Positions 34,446-43,989 of a stretch of 64,000 nt of DNA are shown in pieces; position 1 is the stretch's first letter, and each line of letters starts with the position of its first letter. The stretch is from Desmonostoc muscorum FACHB-395 (GTDB lineage Bacteria; Cyanobacteriota; Cyanobacteriia; Cyanobacteriales; Nostocaceae): the NCBI RefSeq assembly GCF_014698035.1, contig NZ_JACJSF010000020.1:52106-116105 (forward strand). The letters are read 5' to 3'. The position numbers and the translations under genes are program-made. The notes under the pieces were generated by a model that saw nothing but the letters and a program-made list of their open reading frames with translations, ran no database searches and was not told the origin of the DNA.

Positions 34446-35484
34446 TGGGATTCTCCTGAATCTAGCATTCTCTAGAAAAGGCAACTTGCGGCATAAGGAG
34501 AAAATCAAGAGTCTAACCCTAATGTCAAAAGATGTATTTTTCTGAAAAACTTATAATAGAAAATTGAGATTTTTATACTTATATCTATAATATAACATAA
34601 CTAAATTAGTTATTCATAGTAAGAAAAAATCTAGATTATAAATCAAAAAACTTGGAATAGATGTATGAGGCATCTATCTAAAGACTGAATAAATAATACA
34701 AATTAATAGCAAATGATTAGCTACATACTACTGCAACAAACTATATTTCTCTTGCTATATACTGGCTTTAGCGAAGTTAATAGGAAGTATAAAAAAATCA
34801 GTAGGCCGGTTTAAAGCTAAGGAACCCCAACAATTGGAATTGCGAAATTTCACAGGAATTGCACTTGCGATCGCAGAATTAAGTCAAATTACGTTCACTA
34901 ATCAATATACACGAGCATCTTTGCCAGCGATCGCAGCAAAAAATCCTTGGTTGCACAAGTCCTTGCAACCCTAAGTCTTTGTCGTTGTGATCGGATATTG
35001 TGACCTTTCCCGATAAACTCGGTATATTTTGATTGTTCATATTAATATACTTTTTCAGAAGCATATTAATATGAACATTTATTAAGACTTAATTCCAGAA
35101 TAATCTTAAGATTTTTGGTATACTACGGTAAATTAACTGACTTAGCGTAGTATATGCTTAGGCTAAAACAGTCTATTCCACAAAAACCCAATAAAAGCAA
35201 GTACTTTGTACTACAATTTTAGATTTTTATGACTCCACAAACTAGCTTACTTATTGGATTGCTTTATGCAATAATAAGCAACTGCATCCATTAACTACAG
35301 TTTGCCTATCGATTTTTAGTAATATCAGCAAAATATTATTTTTCTGGAAAATTTATATTGGATTGGTGCCAAACTAAGTGTTGTTTGAAGCTAAGTTAAT
35401 TAAAAATAATAACTTACTTGACAAAATGTAAAATCTCCAACAAAAATATCACTGTTAAATCAAACGGAATAACAACACGAAAAC
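34446..35484. other. Long A/T-rich intergenic region with a perfect inverted repeat
   Basis: 1039 bp between divergent genes. At 35034-35077 there are perfect 15-bp arms (TGTTCATATTAATAT and its complement) around a 14-base loop. At ~34950 there is a small GTTGCA/TGCAAC stem. A 61-codon minus-strand frame spans both and I do not accept it. No repeat arrays; possibly a degraded gene zone or a long regulatory region. Confidence 0.5.
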
Positions 35485-36522
35485 ATGAAGTATAACCAAC
35501 TTGGCAAGAGTGACTTAAAAGTTTCTGAGATTTGTTTGGGCACTATGACTTATGGACAGCAAAATACTATTGAAGAAGCCCATGCTCAGTTAGACTATTC
35601 TATTGCCCAAGGAGTCAACTTTATTGATGCGGCGGAGATGTACCCAGTTCCAACAAGTGCTGAAACTTATGGATTAACTGAAACGTACATTGGAGAATGG
35701 TTAAAGCGCCAACAAAGAGAACAACTGATTATAGCGACTAAAATTGCTGGACCTGGACGTGGATTTAAATGGTTACGTGATGGAGCCAAAGCAATCGACC
35801 GTGATAATATCAAACAAGCTGTAGATGATAGTTTAAAAAGATTACAAACCGATTATATTGATCTCTACCAAATCCACTGGCCCGATCGCTATGTACCAAG
35901 GTTTGGGCAAACGGTATTCGATCCGACTCAGGTGGGAGACACAGTTCCTATCGCTGAACAGCTAGCAGTTTTTGCCGATGTAATTAAGGCAGGAAAAATT
36001 CGCTATATTGGTTTAAGTAACGAAACTCCTTGGGGAGTAGCACAGTTTAGTAACGCTGCTAAACAATTAGGTTTACCCAAAGTTGTTTCAATTCAAAATG
36101 CCTATAACTTGCTGAATCGAGTATTTGATGGAGCTTTAGCAGAAGCAGTTTATCACGAAGAAATTGGGTTACTGGCTTATAGTCCTTTAGCATTTGGCTT
36201 CTTGACCGGCAAATACCTAAATGGCAAACCAGAGAAAGCAAGAGTCAGTTTGTTTGAAAATTTTGGTCAGCGCTACTTAAAACCAAAAGTCACCGAAGCA
36301 GTAGCAGCTTATGTGGAAATTGCCAAGCGCTATCAACTAAGTCCAGCGCATTTGGCTTTGGCATTCGTGCGGAGTCGTTGGTTTGTCCCTAGCACAATTA
36401 TTGGTGCTACGACACTAGAACAACTCAAAGAGAACTTGGAAAGTGTGGATGTAGTTCTCAGTAAAGACATTTTGGAAGAGTTGGATATAGTTCATGCTCA
36501 GTCGCCAAACCCAGCACCATGA
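35485..36522 (+). CDS. Aldo/keto reductase (Tas-like)
   Basis: A 345-residue (beta/alpha)8 NADPH-dependent reductase. Seen: MKYNQLGKSDLKVSEICLGTMTYG, catalytic Asp and Tyr in FIDAAEMYPV, Lys in LIIATKIAGPG, His in YIDLYQIHWPDR, and the NADPH-site end LAFVRSRWFVPSTIIGATTLEQLKENL. It resembles E. coli Tas and the cyanobacterial Tas-like proteins, which reduce small carbonyls; the physiological substrate is unknown. The start has a plausible weak leader (GGAATAACAACACGAAAAC). It is transcribed away from the Crp/Fnr cluster. Confidence 0.9.
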   Translation: MKYNQLGKSDLKVSEICLGTMTYGQQNTIEEAHAQLDYSIAQGVNFIDAAEMYPVPTSAETYGLTETYIGEWLKRQQREQLIIATKIAGPGRGFKWLRDGAKAIDRDNIKQAVDDSLKRLQTDYIDLYQIHWPDRYVPRFGQTVFDPTQVGDTVPIAEQLAVFADVIKAGKIRYIGLSNETPWGVAQFSNAAKQLGLPKVVSIQNAYNLLNRVFDGALAEAVYHEEIGLLAYSPLAFGFLTGKYLNGKPEKARVSLFENFGQRYLKPKVTEAVAAYVEIAKRYQLSPAHLALAFVRSRWFVPSTIIGATTLEQLKENLESVDVVLSKDILEELDIVHAQSPNPAP

Positions 36523-36574
36523 ACAATTAAAAATTAAAAATTAGAAATTCAAACATTTTAGACAGTTCACCTCG

Positions 36575-36596
36575 TTACCAGGCTCCAGCCTGGTAA
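36575..36596. repeat. Hairpin repeat (TTACCAGGCT / AGCCTGGTAA)
   Basis: Perfect 10-bp arms with a 2-base centre, followed by a smaller GCCTCC...GAGGC stem. A dispersed palindrome between the aldo/keto reductase and the next gene, possibly a terminator without a T run. Confidence 0.5.
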
Positions 36597-36658
36597 TGCC
36601 TCCCTAGAGGCTCTGGCTCTCTTATTAGATTCAAAACTAGATATTTAGTAGGTAGAAT

Positions 36659-37786
36659 ATGACTTTTACAGCAACATTAATTGACCAAAATACTATTCGT
36701 CGTCGGGGTACTGGTTTAAGAGCTTACAATCCCGAAAAAGTATTTAAAGGATACACACTTTTCACGCCTCTGACAGGTCAAGGTGAAGTCTATCTTTTGA
36801 ACTTAGAAGGAGAAGTAGTACACCAGTGGAATCTGCCATATCCACCAGGGTTATATGGTTATCTCTTACCTAATGGCAACCTTTTTTATAACGGTAAGAC
36901 TCCACCAGAAGAACCACTGCGTTTTGCTTTGTGGGCTGCGTTTAAAAGTGGTGTTGTTTTAGAGGCAGATCCCAAAGGAAATATTATTTGGGAATATAAG
37001 CATCCAGATCATCATCACGATGGACGCAGACTAGCCAATGGCAACACAATTTTACTCGCCATTGAAAAAATACCTCAGTCGTTGGTACCTCGTATCAAAG
37101 GCGGCGTAACAGGTACAGAGCCAGATGGGAATATATATGCGGATGTGCTTTATGAAGTGACTCCAGGAGGGGAAATTGTTTGGACTTGGCACGCCCACGA
37201 ACACCTCGATCCAGATATATTTACCATTACGCCCCAGGATCATCGACATGAATGGACTCATGGAAATACTGTGGGAGAACTCGCTGATGGCAACATTATA
37301 GTCAGCTTTCGTAATATATCCACAGTTGTCATTATCGATCGCAAAACTGGAGAAATTATTTGGACGTTGGGCGATGATGTGCTAGCACAGCAGCACTTCC
37401 CGAACGAGCTAGCTAACGGTAATATCCTGATTTTCGACAATGGCGCACATCGTCGTAACGTCGCTCTCAATTTCTCCCGTGTGATTGAGGTAAACCGTCA
37501 AACGAAAGAGATAGTTTGGGAATACACTGACAACCCGCCCCAAAATTTCTTTAGTGCATACATATCAGGAGCGCAACGTTTAGCCAATGGCAATACCTTG
37601 ATTACAGAAGGTGCTTACGGCCGGATATTCGAGGTGACAGTTGCAGGAGAGATTGTTTGGGAATACATTAACCCCTATTTTGCAACTCGGAATATTCCAG
37701 GTGAGAAGTCGCCCGTAACTCGTGGAGAGCAAAATACAGTCTTCCGCGCCTTCCGTTATGCACCTGAAGAAGTGCCTTGGCTTTAG
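36659..37786 (+). CDS. Arylsulfotransferase (ASST)-like beta-propeller protein
   Basis: A 375-residue protein built of repeated blades with the pattern G-E-I-V-W-x-Y/W and L-A-N/D-G-N-x-L/I (for example LANGNTILLAIE, LADGNIIVSFRN, LANGNILIFDNGAHRR, LANGNTLITEGAYGR). That is the arylsulfotransferase family signature. A conserved His pattern (HHDGRRLANGN, HEWTHGNTV) could mark the active site. There is no signal peptide, unlike periplasmic enterobacterial ASST. It may transfer sulfate between phenolics or have another role; family-level call only. Confidence 0.75.
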   Translation: MTFTATLIDQNTIRRRGTGLRAYNPEKVFKGYTLFTPLTGQGEVYLLNLEGEVVHQWNLPYPPGLYGYLLPNGNLFYNGKTPPEEPLRFALWAAFKSGVVLEADPKGNIIWEYKHPDHHHDGRRLANGNTILLAIEKIPQSLVPRIKGGVTGTEPDGNIYADVLYEVTPGGEIVWTWHAHEHLDPDIFTITPQDHRHEWTHGNTVGELADGNIIVSFRNISTVVIIDRKTGEIIWTLGDDVLAQQHFPNELANGNILIFDNGAHRRNVALNFSRVIEVNRQTKEIVWEYTDNPPQNFFSAYISGAQRLANGNTLITEGAYGRIFEVTVAGEIVWEYINPYFATRNIPGEKSPVTRGEQNTVFRAFRYAPEEVPWL

Positions 37787-37815
37787 TAGTTTGTCAAGCT
37801 AATAAAAGCCTGGTA

Positions 37816-37867
37816 CGTAGTAAACACTTCAGTGCTTAGAAAATTAAGGACTAAAGTCCTTACTACG
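37816..37867. repeat. Dispersed hairpin repeat (AGGACTAAAGTCCTTACTAC)
   Basis: CGTAGTAAACACTTCAGTGC ... ACTAAAGTCCTTACTACG, outer complementary ends with two small inner palindromes. Sister of 19936-20000. Confidence 0.6.
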
Positions 37868-38025
37868 AACTTCTCATATTAAAAGTTTGGTTAGTGTCGA
37901 GAATTATTTACGCTTCACGCGCTTCAAAGGGGCTTCAGGACACTAACAATTGAAGATTTGGGATTTTGATGAAAATTCAATTCCCAATGCCGATTAACAA
38001 GTCCTATTTACCAAGGTACTTAAAC

Positions 38026-38697
38026 ATGGTCCAAATCAAAGTATACAGTGCAGTTGTTTGTCCTTATGCTCACCGTACCCGCTTGGTACTCCAAGAGAAG
38101 GGCATCGACTTCGATTTGATTGAGATTGATTTGCAGAATAAGCCTGAAGGGTTTACCAAAGTTTCCCCCTATGGGAAAGTGCCTGCACTAACTCATGGCG
38201 ATAACCGAGTTTGGGAATCAGCAGTAATTAACGAGTATCTCGATGAGGTATTTCCCAATCCACCACTGTTACCCAGCAATCCTGCTGCTAGGGCGCAGGC
38301 TCGTATCTGGATCGATTTTGCTAACACCAGATTTGTCCCTGCTTTTTCTACCCTTCTGCGGAGTTCAGATCCCCAAAAACAAGAAGAAGCTAAACAAGAA
38401 CTATCCAAACACCTGGAATTTATTGAAAACGAAGGTTTGGCAAAGCTTTCTGGGGAAGGCCCTTACTGGTTTGGTGAATCTATCAGTTTGGTCGATTTCA
38501 CCTATTTCCCCTGGTTTGAGCGCTGGGCTGCACTAAAGCAGTATCGTGGTTTTGGGATACCAGAAGAGTTTACCCGTGTACGCCAGTGGAAACATGCTTT
38601 GAAAGAGCGTGAATCTGTGAAAGCGATCGCTAACTCTAAGGAATTCTACATAGAGCGATATGCTAAATTCGCTGCGCCTACTCTCGCTGCTGTTTAA
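38026..38697 (+). CDS. Glutathione S-transferase family protein
   Basis: I start at ATG 38026 (MVQIKVYSAVVCPYAHRTRL), 223 residues; a TTG at 37966 extends the frame but adds a segment foreign to GSTs. The N-terminal thioredoxin fold has the Cys motif CPYA, typical of omega/lambda-like GSTs and dehydroascorbate reductases. KVPALTHGDNRVWESAVINEYLDEVFP is the glutathione site. The C-terminal helical domain follows (WFGESISLVDFTYFPWFERW). Probably a thiol transferase or reductase in redox stress. A perfect 15-bp hairpin terminator follows the stop. Confidence 0.9.
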   Translation: MVQIKVYSAVVCPYAHRTRLVLQEKGIDFDLIEIDLQNKPEGFTKVSPYGKVPALTHGDNRVWESAVINEYLDEVFPNPPLLPSNPAARAQARIWIDFANTRFVPAFSTLLRSSDPQKQEEAKQELSKHLEFIENEGLAKLSGEGPYWFGESISLVDFTYFPWFERWAALKQYRGFGIPEEFTRVRQWKHALKERESVKAIANSKEFYIERYAKFAAPTLAAV

Positions 38698-38711
38698 ACG
38701 TAATTAATAAT

Positions 38712-38750
38712 TATGTTTCAAGTGGGGTTTAAATTCCCACTTGAAACATA
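38712..38750. terminator. Hairpin terminator after the GST gene
   Basis: Perfect 15-bp arms (TATGTTTCAAGTGGG and its complement) with a 9-base loop, 14 bases after the stop. The T run is poor (AAATTAAAG follows), so termination strength is uncertain. Confidence 0.6.
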
Positions 38751-38764
38751 AAATTAAAGTCTCA

Positions 38765-38873
38765 AATACGGTTCGGTTAATGTTTTTTGATGGAAATTCT
38801 AGCTCGTAAAGATTAGATAAATCATCACAAAGACGCGATAAATCGCCGTCTCTTGCCTTAACCGAACAGTATT
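38765..38873. mobile_element. 109-bp miniature element, AATACGGTTCGGTTAA family
   Basis: Ends AATACGGTTCGGTTAA and TTAACCGAACAGTATT (one mismatch), interior with AGACGCGATAAATCGCCGTC palindrome. Non-coding. Same family as 12077-12427. Confidence 0.7.
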
Positions 38874-38890
38874 AATTAAACTATTTAAAA

Positions 38891-39904
38891 TTATGAATTA
38901 CCAATTACGATTTTCCCAAAGTGAGCCGCACTTTTGAGATAACTGTAAGCTTCTCTTGCCTCAGTGAATGGAAAAACTCGATCAATAATTGGTTTGATTT
39001 GATGCTGTTGCATCGCCTGATTCATCGCCTCAAACATTTCCCGACTGCCGACATAAATGCCCTGAACTGTTAAACTCTTAAAAAGTATTGGCATGGGGTC
39101 AATTTCACTTCCTCTTCCTGACAATACGCCAATCAAACTAATCCGTCCCCCAATACGGACTGCTTGTAATGATTTTGGCAGAGTCCCTGCACCACCTACT
39201 TCTATTACATGATCTACACCTGTGCGATTAGTTAATTGATAAACTTGCTTTTCCCAATCTGGTGTTGTTTTGTAGTTGATTGTCTCGTCAGCACCAAGCT
39301 GTTTAGCTCGTGCTAATTTATCATCACTGCTGGAAGTAATAATTACTCTAGCACCATGTATCTTGGCAAACTGGAGAGCAAAAATCGAAACTCCCCCAGT
39401 ACCGAGTAATAAAACACTATCACCTGCGCCAATATTGCCTTTTGTCAGCAGTCCATGCCAAGCTGTGACTGCTGCACAGGGTAAAGTTGCCCCTTCAATG
39501 TAGGATAGATAGTCTGGTAATATCACTAACCCATCTTGGTGTAATACGACATATTCAGCTAGCATTCCATCGATGCCGCCTCCGAGATCGGATTTCATTT
39601 TCTCTTTGGTTAAAGAGCCATAAATCCAGTCTTGGAAGAAAATACCAGCGACGCGATCGCCGATTTTTACCCGTGTCACACCTTCACCTACGGCCACAAC
39701 TTCTCCTGCACCGTCAGATAGGGGAATTAACGGATACTTCTGTCCAGCACCGTAAGCACCCTCAGCGACGAGCAAATCGCGGTAATTTAGGGATGTTGCT
39801 TTGACTTGGATGAGAACTTGTCCCGCAGTTGGTTTTGGTTCAGGGCGATCGACTAATGCGATCGCATCAATCCCGCCGTTGCTTTGAATTTCGTAAGCTT
39901 TCAT
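38891..39904 (-). CDS. Zinc-independent quinone/alcohol oxidoreductase (MDR family)
   Basis: A 337-residue medium-chain dehydrogenase/reductase. Seen: GroES-like part with YRDLLVAEGAYGAGQKYPLIPLSDGAGEVVAVGEGV and a nucleotide-binding VLLLGTGGVSIFALQFAKIHGARVIITSSSDDKLARAKQLGAD. The structural zinc cysteines and catalytic Cys of true ADHs are missing, so NADPH:quinone reductase-like activity is more likely. It is single, with a strong hairpin directly before its ATG that ends transcription from the nrdJ side. Confidence 0.88.
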   Translation of the reverse strand: MKAYEIQSNGGIDAIALVDRPEPKPTAGQVLIQVKATSLNYRDLLVAEGAYGAGQKYPLIPLSDGAGEVVAVGEGVTRVKIGDRVAGIFFQDWIYGSLTKEKMKSDLGGGIDGMLAEYVVLHQDGLVILPDYLSYIEGATLPCAAVTAWHGLLTKGNIGAGDSVLLLGTGGVSIFALQFAKIHGARVIITSSSDDKLARAKQLGADETINYKTTPDWEKQVYQLTNRTGVDHVIEVGGAGTLPKSLQAVRIGGRISLIGVLSGRGSEIDPMPILFKSLTVQGIYVGSREMFEAMNQAMQQHQIKPIIDRVFPFTEAREAYSYLKSAAHFGKIVIGNS

Positions 39905-39910
39905 ACAAAA

Positions 39911-39943
39911 AGCAGTGGTTTAATGTCATATTAAACCACTGCT
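39911..39943 (-). terminator. Hairpin between nrdJ and the quinone oxidoreductase
   Basis: Perfect 14-bp arms (AGCAGTGGTTTAAT / ATTAAACCACTGCT) and a 5-base loop; on the minus strand a short T run follows (39905-39910). It lies only ~6 bases before the oxidoreductase ATG, so that gene's promoter must overlap it, or it is a regulatory hairpin in its leader. Confidence 0.6.
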
Positions 39944-39995
39944 GTTTATTGTAATAAATTAGGACTTACGCACAATATTTCTCAAACTCTCATTT

Positions 39996-40030
39996 CTCTG
40001 TGTCCTCTGCGTCTCTGTGGTTCGTTATTC
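39996..40030. repeat. CCTCTGCGTCTCTGTGGTTC repeat, intergenic copy 1
   Basis: Same unit as 46343-46381 and, in the opposite sense, the repeat within the glutaredoxin gene (46583-46614). A dispersed Nostoc-type repeat. Confidence 0.7.
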
Positions 40031-40092
40031 CGTAACTCGTGCTTAAGTCCTATAAATAAATAGTGCCTACCCTAAGTTAGTGTTATTTCGCC

Positions 40093-42682
40093 TTATGAGC
40101 TTGGTTGCTGATCGGGAAACATACACTTATCAGAATCACAACCACTAGGGCCAGCCTCTGACATTTCACCTAAATCGTAGCGGCTTAAGACTGCACAGAA
40201 ATCATCTGTTTTGCGCCGTGCTTTCACCTCTTGATTCAAGCGCTCGTAGGTTGGTTTATCTATTGGTTCAAATGGCAAACGGGGGAATGATTGCAAGTCA
40301 TCAAAACGAGCTAAAAGAGCTGCTGAAATATATCCCTGATCGCTTTGAATAGTTTCATAGATTTTCTGTCCCAAAGGTTCGATTTCATCAGAACGCAGTT
40401 CCAAAGTAGCTGATGTATTGTGAGTCACATACCAGCGTTGAACCTGGAGGACGAAATCAAATTGAGCTAAGACTGAAAACTTAGAAACATCAATTTCATC
40501 AGCCCCTGGTAAATCTGCCCAAGATACAGAAACCGGAATTTCTACTAACCATTCACTCACCCGTGGATCAAAAGGATCGTTGAGCAAATTGCCCTGTTCA
40601 TCTTTATCTGATTGAGAGGGAATGACATTGTAACCGTAGTCAATACAGGCTAAAGCTACTGGATCATTTTTGCCGAAGGTGATGCGGCGAATAAATCTTT
40701 GGGCTTTAGGGGGATGCCATCCTGAACTAGCATTAGTTAACAAAGCCTTAGTACCACTGGGTTGAACTGTGGTACAGCGATTTGGACGTTTGAGATTGTG
40801 GCGATCGCAATAATCCCAAACTACCCGATGTACAATATCTCTCCAAGAACTTAGATATTTTTCTTCCTCACGCTTGAAAGCTAATCCTTGTGGAGTTGCA
40901 GGTCTTCCGGCTTCCCACCAGCGCAGCCAATCAACACCAAAAGCATGGACAAAGAAATCAAATAAGCCTGTAAAAGAAACTCCCACAATCGGGTCTAATT
41001 CACGGCTGTATTGATAGCGTGGTTCTAAGAACTTGTGATTTAAAAGTGCCGCAACAGATAACGCCCCAGCAGTGAAAGCTTCTTCTTGTTCTTTGTAGTT
41101 ACGTGGGTCGATTTGATTAAGGTGAACCTCTGACAAATTGCAGTGGAAGTTACTACCGATGATTTCCTTTCTTTGTTATCCTAGAGGCTTTTTATCCCCT
41201 AGTTCTACTGCTTGATTATTTGCAGTAGCTCCGCGTACCTTTTGCAGATGTGACTTCAGATAATAAAAGTGTTTTTCACATCCACCCCCGCACTCTTGGA
41301 AAGATTATATTCTAGACACAAATTTCTGATGTTATCTAGTTTCACTCTCTACGCTGTACGGTGTCAAAGACTTTTTAATTCCTTTGATTACCACGGGATT
41401 AGCATCTCAGCTTTCCCCGTTTTTGCGAGGTTTTTAACGTGAGGCAAAATCACTTACCACACGGATTTAGCCCATAGCGAGCTAAACGATGTTCTAACTC
41501 ATTAGCATCAAGATTTGAATAACGTTCTTCTAACCACTGTTTTGCTGTTCCTTGTTCATAAGCTTGTAAAAACTCAACTTTTAGAGCTTGTGTTGGCAGC
41601 AAATCAATATTCGATCGCGCTACAGCTTCACCAGCCCATTGAATCGCTCCCTCGCCGCTATAATACTGTTTGCGGACAGCATTCAGACATTCTTCTAAGG
41701 TTGGCTTCCGGTGAAAAACTCTGGTGTGGTTTGCCATCCTGAGTGCATCGCGCTCTGGATCGATTCGCCAATTGCCATTTTCATCTTGCTGCCATAAGTT
41801 ATCTTTGGCATCGGCAAACAAACTATCTTCGCTAGAACCTTGCCTCATGCCAGCTGATCTTCTAATATTACCGGCAACAATTGTTACAGCAGCTTGATCG
41901 ATCAATAGACAACATTCAACTGAATTTAATTGTCGTCCTAAAGCTTTATTCAGAATAGATGCACAACGCTGATAAAGTCCGGGCAATTTCACCGGATTTG
42001 CAACTCCTCCAAAGCCGTTGAGAGTTTCTCCCGCTTTTCGGACATCGCTGATATCAACTAATACTTCAACTGCTGCTGAAAACTGTTCATTAGTGGAAAG
42101 TTCTAATAGGGCTTGATATGATTCAACCCAACCTTCACGGCTATCTCCAACGTGAATAGTGACGTTATTGCCTTCTATATGAGTTTGAGTATATTCACGT
42201 CGCTGTTGCACAGGAGTGCTGCCAATTTCACCTTTTACAGTGACATTCAGTTGATTACGGATAGGAGGTAACTGGTTAATAAATTGTGGTTCTAGGACGG
42301 CTCCGGTACCACAGCCCATCATTGCCAGATCCATCATTAATCCGAAGGCACTCCAGTCTTCGAGATTGGTAGAGGTGCAATTATAAGCGCCGGAAAAATT
42401 CTTTGGTTTGGTTATCCAGTCTGTGCCACCAACCCATAGCCAGCGTCCACTGGGCATAGCTTTCAAGTTGCGCTGCATCTTATCCAGTATGGCAGCTTCT
42501 TCTTGAGTGAGCTTTCCCAACTCGACTAAGCCGAGGAGAGTGCGATCGCATACCTCATCCCATGTTTCCCTTAGTCCTGCCTTTGTACGGCGGCTATAGG
42601 TTCTAAAAAATACGGGATTTGCAGCCGGTGCTGTTTCGGGAAACTTTGCACTCTGGCGTTTTCTTTCTAGCTCTCGAACCAT
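40093..42682 (-). CDS. nrdJ: Class II (B12-dependent) ribonucleotide reductase, split by a group I intron
   Basis: Exon 1 is 42682-41456 (409 codons), exon 2 is 41166-40093 (357 codons plus stop); joined, 766 residues. It reduces ribonucleotides to deoxyribonucleotides with adenosylcobalamin. Seen in exon 1: NCTSTNLEDWSAFGLMMDLAMMGCGTGAVLEP, GNIRRSAGM, and RYGLNPCG at its end; exon 2 begins EIIGSNFHCNLSEVHLNQIDP, rebuilding the active-site NPCGEI (thiyl Cys408 plus catalytic Glu). PSGTKALLTNASSGWHPP and the Cys-containing tail CDSDKCMFPDQQPSS follow. Without splicing, translation stops one codon after the junction (GGT AAG TGA). Confidence 0.92.
41167..41455 (-). ncRNA. Group I intron in nrdJ (289 nt)
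   Basis: Bounded by exon ...CCGTGTGGT and GAAATC... Evidence for group I: the last exon base is U, and an internal guide GCCUCACG (11 bases into the intron) pairs with exon CGUGUGGU, giving a P1 helix with U-G at the cleavage site and one mismatch; the intron ends in G (omega-G, ...AAAGAAAG). It has no ORF. Removal restores an unbroken NPCGEI motif. Group I introns in cyanobacterial RNR genes are known. I did not derive the whole core fold. Confidence 0.82.
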
Positions 42683-42939
42683 ATATTAAGTGTCTTGCGT
42701 TCTTGTTGCGTGCGGACAGATTATGACTATACGCCAAGTAGTTTGAGTATTAAAGATTGTCAAATTGTCCACTTTACGCTAGCTCTACTAGACACTAATT
42801 ACAACAGAAATTTATGATGTATAATGTCCCTCACCCTTGGGTAGGATCTCGATATTGAGTTTTAATTGGCACAGATTAACTTATAAGTAAATTCTCTTTA
42901 TACCGATTTTTGTGCAATTACTTAGCGGAGGTATAAACT

Positions 42940-43449
42940 TTGCTTAAAATTATACAAGTAGAGACTGACGAACATAAATCTCATACACAGAAACTGTTTT
43001 GGGAATATTTTAATGAGACTAAGTTAATATTCAGCCATCAGTTCGGCATCAATTTAGATGCTAATACATTCTTTGAGCAATATATGACTCAACTTCATGA
43101 ATTTATACCCCCTTCAGGACGCTTACTTTTGGCACAATACGAGATACAAATAGTCGGCTGCGCTTGCTTGCGAAAGATTGGTGAAAATATTGGTGAAATT
43201 AAAAGAATGTATGTTCGACCAGAATTTCGCAGAAAAGGAATAGGTAGAACATTATTAGAAACTATCATCAATGAAGCTTCTAGGATTGGTTACTCACAGA
43301 TTCGTTTAGACAGCGCTCCTTTTGCAAAGGAAGCACATACACTTTATCGTGTATATGGCTTTCAGGATATCGAGCCGTATTTAGAAAAAACAGAGATTCC
43401 TTTAGAATATCGAGCAAACTGGGTTTTTATGGAATTAGTTTTAAAATGA
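42940..43449 (+). CDS. GNAT-family N-acetyltransferase 1
   Basis: A 169-residue GNAT protein with a TTG start: GCGGAGG stands about 8 bases before TTG 42940 and no ATG fits. Seen: the acetyl-CoA site RPEFRRKGIGRTLLETIINEA and the YRVYGFQDIEPY end. Its substrate is unknown. Its stop overlaps the ATG of a second, different GNAT gene (ATGA), so the two are translationally coupled. Confidence 0.82.
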   Translation: MLKIIQVETDEHKSHTQKLFWEYFNETKLIFSHQFGINLDANTFFEQYMTQLHEFIPPSGRLLLAQYEIQIVGCACLRKIGENIGEIKRMYVRPEFRRKGIGRTLLETIINEASRIGYSQIRLDSAPFAKEAHTLYRVYGFQDIEPYLEKTEIPLEYRANWVFMELVLK

Positions 43450-43955
43450 TCAATATCCGTTGTGAAACTCTGGCAGATTATACAGTAATAGCTGAAGTGA
43501 ATACATTAGCTTTTGGGCAGAAAAATGAGGCTAAACTTGTAGAGAAAATTCGCCGTTCTGACCGCTACATTCCAGAACTTACTCTGGTTGCAGAAGTTGA
43601 AAATGTTGTAGTCGGTTATATTTTATTCAGCTATATTAACCTGGTGAGTGAAGAAACACTACAGGTAATCGGTCTAGCACCTTTAGCGGTTCATCCACAG
43701 TTTCAACAACAAGGTATTGGTAGCGCACTGGTACAAGCAGGATTAGAAAAAGCAGATGCAAAGAAAGAAGCCGTAGTTATTGTACTTGGTCATCCTCATT
43801 TCTATAATCGTTTTGGCTTTCAGCCTTCTGTTATTTATGAAGTCGAGTCTCCTTTTCTAGTACCAGAGGATGTCTTCATGGTTAAAACACTGCAAAGCTA
43901 TGAAAAAAAGTATAAAGGTAAGGTTGTTTATCCGGCTGCTTTTGAGGAAGTGTAG
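43446..43955 (+). CDS. GNAT-family N-acetyltransferase 2
   Basis: A 169-residue GNAT protein of the YhbS-like type (INIRCETLADYTVIAEVNTLAFG, LAPLAVHPQFQQQGIGSALVQAGLEKA, VVIVLGHPHFYNRFGFQPS). It starts within the stop codon of the preceding GNAT. The acetyl-CoA pyrophosphate loop (QQQGIG) is intact. Two linked GNATs suggest successive or paired acetylation of a small molecule; not known. Confidence 0.85.
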   Translation: MINIRCETLADYTVIAEVNTLAFGQKNEAKLVEKIRRSDRYIPELTLVAEVENVVVGYILFSYINLVSEETLQVIGLAPLAVHPQFQQQGIGSALVQAGLEKADAKKEAVVIVLGHPHFYNRFGFQPSVIYEVESPFLVPEDVFMVKTLQSYEKKYKGKVVYPAAFEEV

Positions 43956-43989
43956 TATTATTTATGCCTAACAAGGAGGTGATTTTAGA

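Noticed and set aside
34879..35064. 61-codon minus-strand ORF in the 1-kb gap
   Set aside because: Composition is not protein-like and it spans an inverted repeat and HIP1 sites.
39911..39943. Regulatory operator for the quinone oxidoreductase in preference to a terminator
   Set aside because: The T run on the minus strand fits termination of upstream transcription better, though its closeness to the ATG keeps the question partly open.
41137..41449. nrdJ as two separate genes or a pseudogene
   Set aside because: The intervening 289 nt has group I intron features and its removal gives an exact NPCGEI active site.
42683..42939. Possible cobalamin riboswitch upstream of nrdJ
   Set aside because: I looked for a B12-box-like sequence because the enzyme uses B12, but found none.
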